NCBI GenBank assembly: GCA_945952315.1
Contig: CAMFIE010000005.1
Coordinates: 119,396 to 183,395, forward strand
Length of the DNA: 64,000 bases
Direction of reading: 5' to 3'
Source of the DNA: an uncultured Rhizobium sp.
Lineage (GTDB): Bacteria > Pseudomonadota > Alphaproteobacteria > Rhizobiales > Rhizobiaceae
The notes under the pieces are model-generated. The model saw nothing but the letters and a program-made list of their open reading frames with translations. It had not been told where the DNA came from and searched no databases. Below, piece after piece: positions 41,121 to 49,454 of the stretch. The stretch's first letter is position 1, and every line of letters starts with the position of its first letter. A program made the translations under genes and the position numbers.

Positions 41121-42146
41121 TCAGGCCTCCAGTGCTGCAATCAGCGCGGCCATGTCTTCCGGCATTTCGGCCTCGAAATGCATCACTTCGCCGGTGCGCG
41201 GATGCTCGAAGGCAAGCAGGAAGGCATGCAGCGCCTGCCGGTGAAAGGCATTGACCACCGCCTTTGCCGCATCGGGCAGAAGGTTCGCCTTGGTGCGGAA
41301 GGCCGCGCCATAATCGGCATCGCCGATCAGCGGATTGCCCATATGGGCCATATGCACGCGGATCTGGTGGGTGCGGCCGGTTTCCAGCTGGCATTCCACC
41401 AGCGAGGCAAGGCAGGTGGCATCCGGCTTCTCGTGGAAGCGGGCCAGCACCTCGTAATGGGTGATCGCCTCGCGCGCATCCTCGCTTTCCTCGCGCTTTA
41501 CGGAGCGCTTGGTGCGATCGGCAGAGGCGCGGCCAAGCGGGGCGTCGATGGTGCCCTTGAGCTGGCGCGGGCGGCCCCAGACGACGGCCTGATAGGCGCG
41601 TTCCAGCGGGCCGGAGCGGCCGTGATCGGCAAACTGCGCTGCAAGGTGGCGGTGGGCATTGTCATTCTTGGCCACCACCATCACGCCGGTCGTATCCTTG
41701 TCCAGCCGGTGGACGATGCCGGGGCGCTTCACCCCGCCGATGCCGGACAGGCTGTCGCCGCAATGGTGGATCAGCGCGTTTACCAGCGTACCGGTCCAGT
41801 TGCCCGCGCCCGGATGCACCACCAGCCCCGCGGGCTTCGAAATCACGATCAGGTCGTCATCCTCGTAGAGCACGTCGAGCGGAATGTCCTCGCCCTGCGG
41901 CACGGGGTCTTCCGGCTCCGGCAGGCCGATCTCCACCCGGTCATTCAGCCGGATCTTCTTCTTCGGCTCGGTCACCGGCGTGCCGTTCAGAAGAACCTCG
42001 CCCTGTTCGATCAGCTGCTTGATGCGGTTGCGGGAAAATTCCCCCTCGAGCTTCGCCGTCAGCCACTGATCCAGTCGCCCTTCGGCGCTTTCATCGGCCA
42101 CAAGCACTTTCCTATTGGCCTCGGCTTGGTTAAAGGGGTCAGTCAT
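41121..42146 (-). CDS. rluD: RluD-type 23S rRNA pseudouridine synthase
   Basis: 341 residues of the RluA/RluD family. An N-terminal S4-like RNA-binding domain (about 20-85, RLDQWLTAKL...SRNRIKQLIEQGEVLLNG) is followed by the synthase domain with KPAGLVVHPGAGN and RPGIVHRLDKDTTG, where the catalytic aspartate is D149. LETGRTHQIRVHMAHMGNPLIGD lies further on. It probably modifies helix 69 of 23S rRNA; RluC-like specificity cannot be excluded. The ATG at 42146 follows GAACGAGAG; an upstream extension overlaps the divergent neighbour and was rejected. Confidence 0.88.
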   Translation of the reverse strand: MTDPFNQAEANRKVLVADESAEGRLDQWLTAKLEGEFSRNRIKQLIEQGEVLLNGTPVTEPKKKIRLNDRVEIGLPEPEDPVPQGEDIPLDVLYEDDDLIVISKPAGLVVHPGAGNWTGTLVNALIHHCGDSLSGIGGVKRPGIVHRLDKDTTGVMVVAKNDNAHRHLAAQFADHGRSGPLERAYQAVVWGRPRQLKGTIDAPLGRASADRTKRSVKREESEDAREAITHYEVLARFHEKPDATCLASLVECQLETGRTHQIRVHMAHMGNPLIGDADYGAAFRTKANLLPDAAKAVVNAFHRQALHAFLLAFEHPRTGEVMHFEAEMPEDMAALIAALEA

Positions 42147-42240
42147 CACTCTCGTTCCAATGCTTTTGTCGAAAGCATTCCGCGAGCCAGTTCGCGGCGC
42201 GGCCTTGTGAAAAGGCGCGCCACAGCCCAGGAAATGCGCC

Positions 42241-42618
42241 ATGTCTCAGATCGATACCGATGAACAGGAAGAAAAGCCGCTTGATCCGGTAATGGAAAAT
42301 GTCCGGCGCAAGATGGTTCGTCTCCAGCTCGTATCCGCCGGTATCATGCTGGTGATGTTTATGGCCGTGTTGGGCGCCATTGTCTACAAGGTCACGCGGC
42401 CCGATCCGCGCACGGCGATTGCCGGGACGAGCGGCGTGCCGATCGGCACCGACCGCGCAAGCGTCACCGCCACGCTGCCGACCGGCTTTGCGGTCACGGA
42501 TGTCTCGCTCTCCGGCGGGCAGGTGCTGTTCTACGGCACGGCGGCAGGCGGGGACAGGCAGGCGCTGGTCTTCGACATCGCGACCGGCCGGATGATCGCC
42601 GAAATCGCCGTGAAGTAA
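42241..42618 (+). CDS. Small single-pass membrane protein
   Basis: 125 residues. A charged N-terminal segment (about 1-28) and one transmembrane helix (about 29-51, QLVSAGIMLVMFMAVLGAIVYKV) precede an extracytoplasmic domain with GQVLFYGTAAGGDRQALVFDIATGRMIAEI. It resembles small conserved alphaproteobacterial proteins of unknown function (perhaps DUF6476). It lies six bases before the SpoU methyltransferase gene and is divergent from rluD, so it likely heads a two-gene operon. Confidence 0.75.
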   Translation: MSQIDTDEQEEKPLDPVMENVRRKMVRLQLVSAGIMLVMFMAVLGAIVYKVTRPDPRTAIAGTSGVPIGTDRASVTATLPTGFAVTDVSLSGGQVLFYGTAAGGDRQALVFDIATGRMIAEIAVK

Positions 42619-42624
42619 GGTTCG

Positions 42625-43452
42625 ATGCCGCTGATCGAGATCACCGAACCGGATGACCCGCGGATCGCCGCCTATCGCGATATCCGCGAGCGCGATCTCG
42701 TCGGGCGCCAGGGCCGGTTCATCGCGGAAGGCACGGTGGTTCTGCGCATGCTCGCCGCCCATCATCAGGGTGCAGAAGGCTTTGCGGCGGAGAGCCTGTT
42801 TCTCCTGAAAAACCGGGTGGCCGGTCTTCAGCCGATCCTCGATCAGCTTGCGCCCGATATTCCCGTCCATGTCGCCGAAAGTGCCGTCATGGACGCGGTC
42901 GCGGGCTTTCCGATCCATCGCGGCGTGCTGGCGCTTGGCCGCCGGGCGGCAGAAGTGCCACTTGCCGGGAGGCTGAAGACCTTGCCCGAAAAGGCGCTTG
43001 TCGTGGTGGCGCTCGGCATTTCCAACCACGACAATATCGGCTCGATCTTCCGCAATGCCGCCGCCTTCGGCGCGTCGCTGGTGGTGATGGACGAAACCGC
43101 CTGTGATCCGCTCTATCGCAAGGCGTTGCGCGTCTCGGTCGGCTCGGTTCTCTCCGTGCCCTACAGCCGGCAAGGCTCAGCCCTTGCCTGTCTTGAAGCG
43201 CTCACCCGCGAAGGCTTTGCAATCTGGGGCCTCTCGCCCGCCGGAGAATGCGAGATCACCGCCATTCCCGCATCCCCGCGCCTCGCGCTGGTGCTCGGCA
43301 CGGAGGGCGAGGGGCTTCCCCCGCAGATCCTCTCCCGCTTCCACACCGCCCGCATCGCCCAGCACCCCGGTCTCGACAGCCTCAACGTCGCCACCGCCAG
43401 CGGCATCGGGCTTTACACGATGGCCCTGAAGGGCGGGTTCCTGCCGGGGTGA
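42625..43452 (+). CDS. SpoU-family rRNA/tRNA 2'-O-methyltransferase
   Basis: 275 residues with the SPOUT trefoil-knot fold. Motif 1 is ALGISNHDNIGSIFRNAAAFGA, motif 2 is ALVLGTEGEGLPPQIL, and motif 3 is LNVATASGIGLYTMAL. The N-terminal part (about 1-100) is the substrate-binding domain typical of TrmH/RlmB-like enzymes. It would 2'-O-methylate a ribose in rRNA or tRNA using S-adenosylmethionine; the exact target is not decidable. It is translated directly after a small membrane protein gene. Confidence 0.88.
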   Translation: MPLIEITEPDDPRIAAYRDIRERDLVGRQGRFIAEGTVVLRMLAAHHQGAEGFAAESLFLLKNRVAGLQPILDQLAPDIPVHVAESAVMDAVAGFPIHRGVLALGRRAAEVPLAGRLKTLPEKALVVVALGISNHDNIGSIFRNAAAFGASLVVMDETACDPLYRKALRVSVGSVLSVPYSRQGSALACLEALTREGFAIWGLSPAGECEITAIPASPRLALVLGTEGEGLPPQILSRFHTARIAQHPGLDSLNVATASGIGLYTMALKGGFLPG

Positions 43453-43581
43453 GGGGAAGGCATCCATCCGGGTGGGATGTGGAGCCTTCCATTTTTCAAT
43501 AAATTAATATATTATGCTTGCGTCATGCTCTTGGCTGGCGCACATTCCGTTTGCAAGACGTTGCTCGCCCATGAAACGAGA

Positions 43582-43607
43582 AAAGGGCACTCCGAAAAGT
43601 GCCCTTT
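43582..43607. terminator. Perfect hairpin, possible bidirectional terminator
   Basis: AAAGGGCACT and AGTGCCCTTT form a ten-pair perfect stem with loop CCGAAA, in the AT-rich interval before the HEPN-type gene. The T run is short on both strands, so termination is likely but not certain. Confidence 0.6.
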
Positions 43608-43701
43608 AACTGGGAAGTCGAGGATTCGTCCGCGTTAGGCAACTGCCAATCTGATCTCGACTTTTCGGTACAATTCGTACCGCTTCGGGGACTAAAAGTC
43701 A

Positions 43702-44502
43702 ATGCTAATGCGGGATGCTGACATTGCACATCTGACCGTCCTCTTATCACCGGAGCGGCTGGGAAACCTGATTGCGCTGACTGGAAATGTGAGAGAAGCG
43801 ATTGAGCTCCATCAGGAAACCCTGGCCGTTGGTGCCTGCCTGATGAGCATTATAGCGACTGTGGAAATAGCAATCAGGAACGCTGTCTGCGTGAACCTCA
43901 ACCAGCATTTCGGTGTGTCAGACTGGCTGATCGTCCCGCCTGCGCCATTTCAATGGAAGAGTACGGAAATCGACAAGGGCGCCAAAGCAAAAGACAGTGC
44001 ACAGCGCGCAGAATACTCAAAACTTGAGCCGCAGCAAAAGGCCGCTTTGGATGCTCTCGCTTATCCTGACGGCCGTCCGGTACATGAATCGCATTCAGAC
44101 CGCGCAAGGAAAAGGCGCATGCATTTACCGGTTTCCCAAGGAAAGATCATCGCAGAGATGACTCTGCATTTCTGGAAGCGGCTTTATAGCCCGGACTACG
44201 AGCATTCTCTTTGGAAGCCGTCACTGAAGAAGACCTTCCCTCACAAGAGTGTGAAACGCGCCGAGGTCGCAGCACATCTGGAAAACATCTATCAAGCTCG
44301 AAACCGGCTCGCCCATCATGAACCTGTGTTGCACGCCCGTTTTGCCGAGACGATGTCTTCCATAGACTACATCATCCAGCGCCTCGGCTCTTCTGTGATC
44401 GGTCCGGATACTCCGCTCGCAAAACTTCTGGATGAGCCGATCGAGCGGGTGTTGCAACAGGCGAAGGCATTGCATGTTCGGCTGGATGCTTACCGAGCTT
44501 GA
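43702..44502 (+). CDS. Abi-like HEPN-domain protein
   Basis: 266 residues. It resembles Abi-type (abortive infection) HEPN proteins. The region about 40-60 (LMSIIATVEIAIRNAVC) and residues 192-208 (LENIYQARNRLAHHEPV) give the usual layout. The latter carries the HEPN nuclease motif R-X4-H (R200 and H205). Such proteins cut RNA on phage infection or act as toxins. The gene has lower GC and different codon use than its neighbours. It stands alone between two conserved chromosomal genes, which suggests horizontal gain. No antitoxin-like partner is visible beside it. The start could also be a few codons downstream. Confidence 0.75.
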   Translation: MLMRDADIAHLTVLLSPERLGNLIALTGNVREAIELHQETLAVGACLMSIIATVEIAIRNAVCVNLNQHFGVSDWLIVPPAPFQWKSTEIDKGAKAKDSAQRAEYSKLEPQQKAALDALAYPDGRPVHESHSDRARKRRMHLPVSQGKIIAEMTLHFWKRLYSPDYEHSLWKPSLKKTFPHKSVKRAEVAAHLENIYQARNRLAHHEPVLHARFAETMSSIDYIIQRLGSSVIGPDTPLAKLLDEPIERVLQQAKALHVRLDAYRA

Positions 44503-44522
44503 ACGACGGCCGACTTAATCTC

Positions 44523-45701
44523 TTACCGCGCCCGTTCTTCCGGCAGCAGGCCTTGCACGCGTTCGGCGAGGCTGGGGTGGGGGCCAGTGTCTTTCTTTTC
44601 GGAGGCCTTCAGGAGGTCGCGGATGGGGGAGGCGTCACCTTCTTCCAGCGCGGTCAGTGCCACCATGCGGGCGGCGATATCGGAAAGCTCCTCGCGCAGC
44701 CTGGCATCCTGTCCCGGAACCCGCTGCTTCATCAGCTGTTCGGAAAGGGCCGCGCTGCGGTGGCGCAATTCGTCTTTCAATGCCGGAATATCGGCATCCT
44801 GCAATCGGCTGTTGTCCATCGTCTCGCCTGAAATCGAAATCCTGCTGTCCTGAACCGCGGCCATTGCCGGAGGCTTGCCGGGCGACTTCCGGTCCTCACC
44901 GCCCTGACGGGTCGCCTTGCGGTTTTCGGCGGAAAGGGTTTTCACCTTCTCGCGCAGGCGGTTGATTTCTTCGGTCCGCCGTTCGATCAGCATGTCGCGG
45001 TCGGCAAGGCTTGCCTGCTCGCGCTCCAGCTTGTCGGAGAGGCGAAGGGTCTTGTGTTCTTCCTGCGCCAGCCGCTGCTCGGCCTCCTTGGCGCGATTCT
45101 TGAGGAGCTTTACCTCGTGGCGAAGCTCGTCGCGCTCTTCCCGGAGCGTCTGGATGCGGTAACGGTCATTTTCGAACTGGGTGTTGCGCGCTGCCATGTC
45201 GATCTTGAGATTGTCACGCTCGCCGCCCAGCCGGTTGATGTGCTGGTTGAGTTCGGCAATCTTCGCATCGCGGCTGGCGATGGTCGCGTCAAGCTCGGAG
45301 ACCTTGATATGCAGGCGCGACAGCTCGCTGTCATCCTTGCGAAGGGCAGAGCGGAGATGGCCGAGCTCGGTCTGCAGCTCTTCGAGCGCCACACGCATCT
45401 CTTCATTGTCGGCGCGCATGGCAGCCGCGTCGCGGGCCACCTTGTCCTGCGCGATTTGCAGGTTCAGGCGCTTCTCCCGCTCCTTGATCAGTTCCTGCTC
45501 GGTACGGGCATGTTCGGCGGCAAAGGCGGCGCGCGCCATGTCGCGTTGGGCGCGCACCTCCTGCGGGGTGAGCGGCATCGTCGCCCGCAGGCGGTTTTCC
45601 GCATAGATCACGATCCGGCGCTGGATGGCAGGCGCGATGATCAGCGCCAGCAGGGCCGCCGCGAGAAAACCCAGTCCGACAAGAAGCAGATATTCAATCA
45701 C
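44523..45701 (-). CDS. Membrane-anchored coiled-coil protein
   Basis: 392 residues from the chosen GTG. One N-terminal transmembrane helix (about 2-24) is followed by a basic stop and then a long coiled coil (about 45-300). This has heptads such as LQTELGHLRSALRKDDSELSRLHIKVSELDATIASRDAKIAELNQHINRL. The rest is disordered and acidic (KDELRHRSAALSEQL). The function is unknown; the layout suggests a cytoplasmic scaffold tied to the inner membrane. The GTG at 45701 puts the helix at the very N terminus; an ATG at 45746 is the alternative. No close operon partner. Confidence 0.72.
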   Translation of the reverse strand: MIEYLLLVGLGFLAAALLALIIAPAIQRRIVIYAENRLRATMPLTPQEVRAQRDMARAAFAAEHARTEQELIKEREKRLNLQIAQDKVARDAAAMRADNEEMRVALEELQTELGHLRSALRKDDSELSRLHIKVSELDATIASRDAKIAELNQHINRLGGERDNLKIDMAARNTQFENDRYRIQTLREERDELRHEVKLLKNRAKEAEQRLAQEEHKTLRLSDKLEREQASLADRDMLIERRTEEINRLREKVKTLSAENRKATRQGGEDRKSPGKPPAMAAVQDSRISISGETMDNSRLQDADIPALKDELRHRSAALSEQLMKQRVPGQDARLREELSDIAARMVALTALEEGDASPIRDLLKASEKKDTGPHPSLAERVQGLLPEERAR

Positions 45702-45809
45702 GGAACGTCGCCCATAAACACCTGCAACGCCAGCAGGCAACGCCATTAAACACCGACGCCGTCCCACTTCAAGCAGGACAGCGATCGTTAACTATAAATA
45801 ATAGGTGTT

Positions 45810-46418
45810 TTAGAAAGGATTCCATGTCGGCTGAGCGGAAAGCTTCAGATAACCGACATTGATACCCAGTCGCGCGCCAATGCCGGTACGGATCGGAACG
45901 AGCACAACCTGGCTGTTGCGCATCACCTGCATGCCGACACCGGCGACCACATAGGCCGAGCCGCTGACGCCGCCAAAACGCTTGTAAAGCGCATCGATGG
46001 TGGGCAGATCATAGACCAGCATCATCACCCGGCTGCCCTGACCGCCGTAATCGAGGCCGAGGGAGGGCCCCTGCCAGTAGACCTGATGCTGGCCGACATT
46101 CTTCGTATAGAGCACGCCTTCGCCATAGGTCAGACCGGCGATGAAGGCACCGGAGCCTTCCTGGCCGAGAATATAGCCATTCGGCAGGCCATAGTTCTGG
46201 AAAGCGTTTTCCACAACCTTTGCGAGACCCCCACTGGTCGAGCCGAAGAAGTCATTCCCGGCATCGACGATTTCCTGGATCGTGTACTGGGAAGAGCTTC
46301 CGGCCTGCGCGGGTCTGCCCGGCAGAAGCGCGAAGGCGGTGAAAAGCAGTGCTGCAAGCCGCAGACCGTTGCCGGACAGGCGGATATTCCGGACCATTTG
46401 GAAGAGGCGTATCATCAT
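45810..46418 (-). CDS. eipA: DUF1134 envelope protein (EipA-like)
   Basis: 202 residues. A signal peptide (about 14-37, LSGNGLRLAALLFTAFALLPGRPAQA) is followed by the DUF1134 domain with YTIQEIVDAGNDFFGSTSGGLAKVVENAF, QHQVYWQGPSLGLDYGGQGSRVMMLVY and GGVSGSAYVVAGVGMQVM, ending GARLGINVGYLKLSA. In Brucella the DUF1134 protein EipA is a periplasmic cell-envelope integrity factor; that function is inferred here by family. The ATG at 46418 was chosen for its spacing from AGGACGG; ATGs at 46424 and 46415 are alternatives. It is the last chromosomal gene before the integrase. Confidence 0.82.
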   Translation of the reverse strand: MMIRLFQMVRNIRLSGNGLRLAALLFTAFALLPGRPAQAGSSSQYTIQEIVDAGNDFFGSTSGGLAKVVENAFQNYGLPNGYILGQEGSGAFIAGLTYGEGVLYTKNVGQHQVYWQGPSLGLDYGGQGSRVMMLVYDLPTIDALYKRFGGVSGSAYVVAGVGMQVMRNSQVVLVPIRTGIGARLGINVGYLKLSAQPTWNPF

Positions 46419-46535
46419 GTTCATCCGTCCTTTTGCTCCTTGAACGACGCCGCCAGCGAATTCCTGCATTTTGATCGGATCGCCTTAACAATCGGTTAAG
46501 TATTTTCGCGCCTAAGTCATTGAAATTACTAGTGT

Positions 46536-46564
46536 GCGTTACGTGGCGTTACACATGCCGTTAC
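46536..46564. other. Candidate attachment-site arm repeats
   Basis: Three heptamers occur in phase: GCGTTAC at 46536-46542, GCGTTAC at 46546-46552 and CCGTTAC at 46558-46564. They overlap the end of the integrase gene. More copies of GCGTTAC lie at 47867-47873 and 48119-48125. Short direct repeats spaced by about one helical turn next to a tyrosine integrase gene are typical arm-type binding sites. The core crossover site cannot be identified because the other end is outside the window. Confidence 0.45.
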
Positions 46565-47781
46565 TTCTCATTTTTGCGCTTTGCAGCCCGCGCATCTGCG
46601 AACCGCTCGGAAGCCTCAAGGGCGGCTCGATCGTACACCGCAGAAGTTGTCTTTGTTGAGGCGTGACCAGCTACCTTTGCTGCGTCGTCAGTCGCCACGC
46701 CAGCTGCACGCGCCTCCGAAATGCCGCTTGCTCGCAGATCCCGCGCCCATATGTGTTCAGGGACGCCGGCAGCTTTTCGATCGCGCGACCACATGACTGA
46801 AAACACCTCAGATAGATATGGGCGGCCGTTTTTCTCGTAACAGACGACTGGTCCACTGCGCTTTTCTGCTGGCCAGTTTTCAAGTTCTTCCATGACCATC
46901 GGAGCGCGCGACAGCGGATAGGTAACAGCAAGACCAGTCTTCATTGAAGTCTTTGATGGGACGTATCGCAGGACCATGCCGCCATCTATGTCTTCCCATC
47001 GCAGCCCAAACCACTTGTTCTGAGTGCGCGGATTTTGAACATCGCTGATTCCTGGGCTATCAATCGGCACCCATTGACCAATCACGTCCCAAAGACGCAG
47101 CGTTGTTTCGTAGACAAGTGCATACGCCAACGCGCTTGATGGGCGGCCAGCATCATGCGCTGCCTTGCGCAGCGCGATAACCTGGTCGGCCGTAATGACG
47201 ACCTCCCGCCGCTTCGGAAGCGGAAGCTTGCGGCTTGCTGTTTTCAAAACCTCTTTAAGCTCTATGCATGCCTGTATTCGCGTCATGATGCCGTATGACA
47301 CAGCAGCGTCAATGACGGCGCGCGACATTTTTGACGCAGCTAACCGCTCACCATCCCTCGACCAAATGGCATGCCATTTTTTCAGGTCAATGCCGGTGAT
47401 TTCATCGATGCGCTTTCCTCCGATATGCGAAATAAGTTTTGGAAGATAGTAATCATATGGCTTGCGGGAGTGCGGCCGCAAAGAGAAGTATGGGCTATCA
47501 GGGTCTGTTTGGTATTTTAGTAGCAAACTACCTATTGTTCCATCAAAGCCAGTAGATACGGCCGAATGTTTTTTCTGGATTAAGGCCTCTAGCTCACCCT
47601 CAAGATAATGGCATCGAGCTATAAGCTCCTCCGGCCTGTCAACAAGATGACGAAGATTTTGCATCTTCATCAGGTCTCGCTTACTCTCTCGCGGCGCCCA
47701 ATATGGCGTGTATGACGCCTTGCGCTTTATCCAGATTAAACCCGGCGCCGTGATCTTCGGGTGCTTGGTTTTGCTGTCCAT
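46561..47781 (-). CDS. int: Phage-type tyrosine integrase
   Basis: 406 residues. The N-terminal part carries an SAM-like core-binding domain (about 80-180, GSLLLKYQTDPDSPYFSLRPHSRKPYDYYLPKL). The C-terminal catalytic domain has TTLRLWDVIGQ for the first arginine region and the final ARDLRASGISEARAAGVATDDAAKVAGHASTKTTSAVYDR. That final segment holds the second arginine, GH and the tyrosine nucleophile. The usual histidine of HxxR appears as aspartate (DLR). It integrates the element at the chromosome. It is the leftmost gene of the element and overlaps the preceding DNA-binding gene by 46 bases. Confidence 0.92.
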   Translation of the reverse strand: MDSKTKHPKITAPGLIWIKRKASYTPYWAPRESKRDLMKMQNLRHLVDRPEELIARCHYLEGELEALIQKKHSAVSTGFDGTIGSLLLKYQTDPDSPYFSLRPHSRKPYDYYLPKLISHIGGKRIDEITGIDLKKWHAIWSRDGERLAASKMSRAVIDAAVSYGIMTRIQACIELKEVLKTASRKLPLPKRREVVITADQVIALRKAAHDAGRPSSALAYALVYETTLRLWDVIGQWVPIDSPGISDVQNPRTQNKWFGLRWEDIDGGMVLRYVPSKTSMKTGLAVTYPLSRAPMVMEELENWPAEKRSGPVVCYEKNGRPYLSEVFSVMWSRDRKAAGVPEHIWARDLRASGISEARAAGVATDDAAKVAGHASTKTTSAVYDRAALEASERFADARAAKRKNEK

Positions 47782-48074
47782 GAATCCGGGTCCTCCGGTA
47801 GGCTTGCGCCTGTTGAAACATATGAGGCATTGGCCCCAAGGTAATTGTCATAGTAGCGCTTCACTAGCGTTACAGGCCTTCCATCGTGAAGCGCATCGAT
47901 GCGTGGAAAGCCCCTTGCTTCAAGGACAGGAAGTGTCCTTTTTAGCCATAGGGCAGCCCGCGCCTTGCCAACAATCGCAACGGCAAGCTGCTTGTCGGTG
48001 GCAAAAAGTGGAAGGCCGCTTAGTGAAGTCGCCAATGCTTCTTCATGATTGTCGTTCGCAGCAGATCTAGCCAT
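47736..48074 (-). CDS. Small DNA-binding protein, putative excisionase
   Basis: 112 residues from ATG 48074, which is preceded by GGAGGAAATTAGT, a good ribosome binding site. The segment LPLFATDKQLAVAIVGKARAALWLKRTLPVLEARGFPRIDALHDGRPVTLVKRYYDNYLG looks like a winged helix-turn-helix of the excisionase/AlpA type. It lies directly upstream of and overlaps the integrase gene, the usual place for a recombination directionality factor. The C-terminal tail is basic (RRSRRR). The functional call is inference. Confidence 0.6.
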   Translation of the reverse strand: MARSAANDNHEEALATSLSGLPLFATDKQLAVAIVGKARAALWLKRTLPVLEARGFPRIDALHDGRPVTLVKRYYDNYLGANASYVSTGASLPEDPDSWTAKPSTRRSRRRV

Positions 48075-48075
48075 A

Positions 48076-48420
48076 CTAATTTCCTCCAACAGCCCTGCCA
48101 ATAAGTATGTTCGTAACTGCGTTACGAAGAATGTCGTTATTTATAGTATAATTTGCCGCCAGTATTGAGGTTTTGATGTGGGTGTTTTCTGGAAGTGCCA
48201 GTACAGTTACAATCTCATCATCAATTGTGATTGGCATTTCTTGATGCGCAATATGTTGATGCGCATGGCAAGGCTCGTTCACCGGCTGGCGCAGCCATCG
48301 TCGCAGCCACTCACAAGCGTGCATTTCATTAAGAATTTTTGCCATCTTCTCCTGAGCCTCAGCCAGGTCATCTTCTTTCTGTTTTTGCAGTGCCGTTTCT
48401 GTTTCCAGTGGGGACGCCAT
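48076..48420 (-). CDS. Hypothetical phage protein
   Basis: 114 residues, not recognised. The N-terminal half is charged and helical (ALQKQKEDDLAEAQEKMAKILNEMHACEWLRRWLRQ) and the C-terminal half is aliphatic. The ATG at 48420 has a strong GGGGAGG seven bases upstream. It lies between two small genes of the leftward operon, its stop almost touching the next start. A perfect inverted repeat TTCGTAAC-TGC-GTTACGAA at 48110-48128 sits inside its 3' end and contains a GCGTTAC arm-like motif. Confidence 0.6.
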   Translation of the reverse strand: MASPLETETALQKQKEDDLAEAQEKMAKILNEMHACEWLRRWLRQPVNEPCHAHQHIAHQEMPITIDDEIVTVLALPENTHIKTSILAANYTINNDILRNAVTNILIGRAVGGN

Positions 48421-48422
48421 AC

Positions 48423-48731
48423 TCACGCCTCCCCACGCTTGCGGATGGCTGCGGCATAGTCTCTCGGGCCAGCTTCTCTAGCAAATCTTCCAAGCGATGC
48501 AGCTTTGTCATCGTCTATTTTGATCGCACCCGGGTGATCCTCAATAACCCGCGCACAAGCCTCCCGCTCGTCCCGCTTTCCTTGCTCGTAGGCGGCTGCG
48601 AGGGCAGCAGCTATCTCCGTGGATAGCCCTTCCAAATTGCAGGCAAGTATCTTCATCGCCGACTCGGGTGTTTTATAATCACGAAGCCAAGCGGCGATTG
48701 CGTTCTGCGTTTTCGTCTGGAAGTCAGTCAT
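48423..48731 (-). CDS. Hypothetical phage protein
   Basis: 102 residues, not recognised. It is helical, with FQTKTQNAIAAWLRDYKTPESAMKILACNLEGLSTEIAAALAAAYEQGKRDEREACARVIEDH, a pattern often seen in small accessory genes of rhizobial prophages. Its start overlaps the end of the upstream gene by eight bases, so translation is coupled in the leftward operon. Confidence 0.65.
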   Translation of the reverse strand: MTDFQTKTQNAIAAWLRDYKTPESAMKILACNLEGLSTEIAAALAAAYEQGKRDEREACARVIEDHPGAIKIDDDKAASLGRFAREAGPRDYAAAIRKRGEA

Positions 48732-48924
48732 GGGCGGGTTCCTTGATCAATTCGGCCCCGACCAATGTGGCGTAACAGTATTGGTCTGGCTTTTTTCCAG
48801 ATGCTTGGAGAAGCCGCTTTATTTCGGGGTGTTCAATGTCGAAGGTGCGGAATGTCGTCTGGACAGAACCCCCGACATGCGCGGCCATGGTTGCGTCATC
48901 TATGCGAACGATAAGGCGGATCAT
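48724..48924 (-). CDS. Hypothetical phage protein
   Basis: 66 residues, not recognised; MIRLIVRIDDATMAAHVGGSVQTTFRTFDIEHPEI and a C-terminal segment look like a small alpha/beta protein. Its ATG overlaps the stop of the transporter gene (ATGA), and it follows an AAAGGAGGG ribosome binding site. Confidence 0.65.
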   Translation of the reverse strand: MIRLIVRIDDATMAAHVGGSVQTTFRTFDIEHPEIKRLLQASGKKPDQYCYATLVGAELIKEPAHD

Positions 48925-49454
48925 GCCTCACCCTCCTTTGCGAGGGCTGAACGACTGAAGGCAAGAATTGGTAATGCCGCAATTGTCATCCATATCTTTC
49001 CGACGACTTGACCAGCAATGAAGTCAAGCGAACCGAAAGCCAACAGCAGGAACACCGCGCTATCCACGAAAGCGCCTACGACGCCGGATAGTAGAACCGC
49101 TGCGTACAGGCGGCGCTTCCGCAATGGCGCGTACGCTGCCATGTCGGCCAATTCAGACAGCAGGAAGGCAGCAGCGGAGGCGAGGGCCAAGGCTGGTGCG
49201 GCAAACAGAAGAGACAGCGCGACCCCGATCAGGATGGACGCAACGGCGACCTTTGCGCCGAACTGTTCGTGGATGATATCTCGAAGTACCAAAGCCGCTC
49301 CAACCATCAGAACACCAGATGGTGCGGTTAGACCAAATCCAACCGGGATAACACATGGACCATTAGGAATGCATGTCGTTCCTACATTGCCAATCAGCCA
49401 GTTTGCTGCCGGGATCGTCGCGGCAAACGCTGCGAGCCAAAAAAGCTTTTTCAT
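48921..49454 (-). CDS. VUT/YhhQ-family queuosine-precursor transporter
   Basis: 177 residues with about six hydrophobic helices. The conserved VUT-family pattern is visible: N-terminal AANWLIGNVG, IPVGFGLTAPSGVLMVGAALVLRDIIHEQFG with the R-D-x2-H motif, SELADMAAYAPLRKR, and the last helices FIAGQVVGKIWMTIAALP. E. coli YhhQ imports preQ0/preQ1, precursors of queuosine and archaeosine. It is phage-encoded here and its start overlaps the stop of the DpdA-like gene (ATGA). The pair likely supplies and uses 7-deazaguanine for DNA. Confidence 0.83.
   Translation of the reverse strand: MKKLFWLAAFAATIPAANWLIGNVGTTCIPNGPCVIPVGFGLTAPSGVLMVGAALVLRDIIHEQFGAKVAVASILIGVALSLLFAAPALALASAAAFLLSELADMAAYAPLRKRRLYAAVLLSGVVGAFVDSAVFLLLAFGSLDFIAGQVVGKIWMTIAALPILAFSRSALAKEGEA

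Noticed and set aside
43617..43664. tRNA-like remnant before the HEPN gene
   Set aside because: AAGTCGAG/CTCGACTT form an inverted repeat but no cloverleaf or T-loop can be drawn; it may be a simple attenuator.
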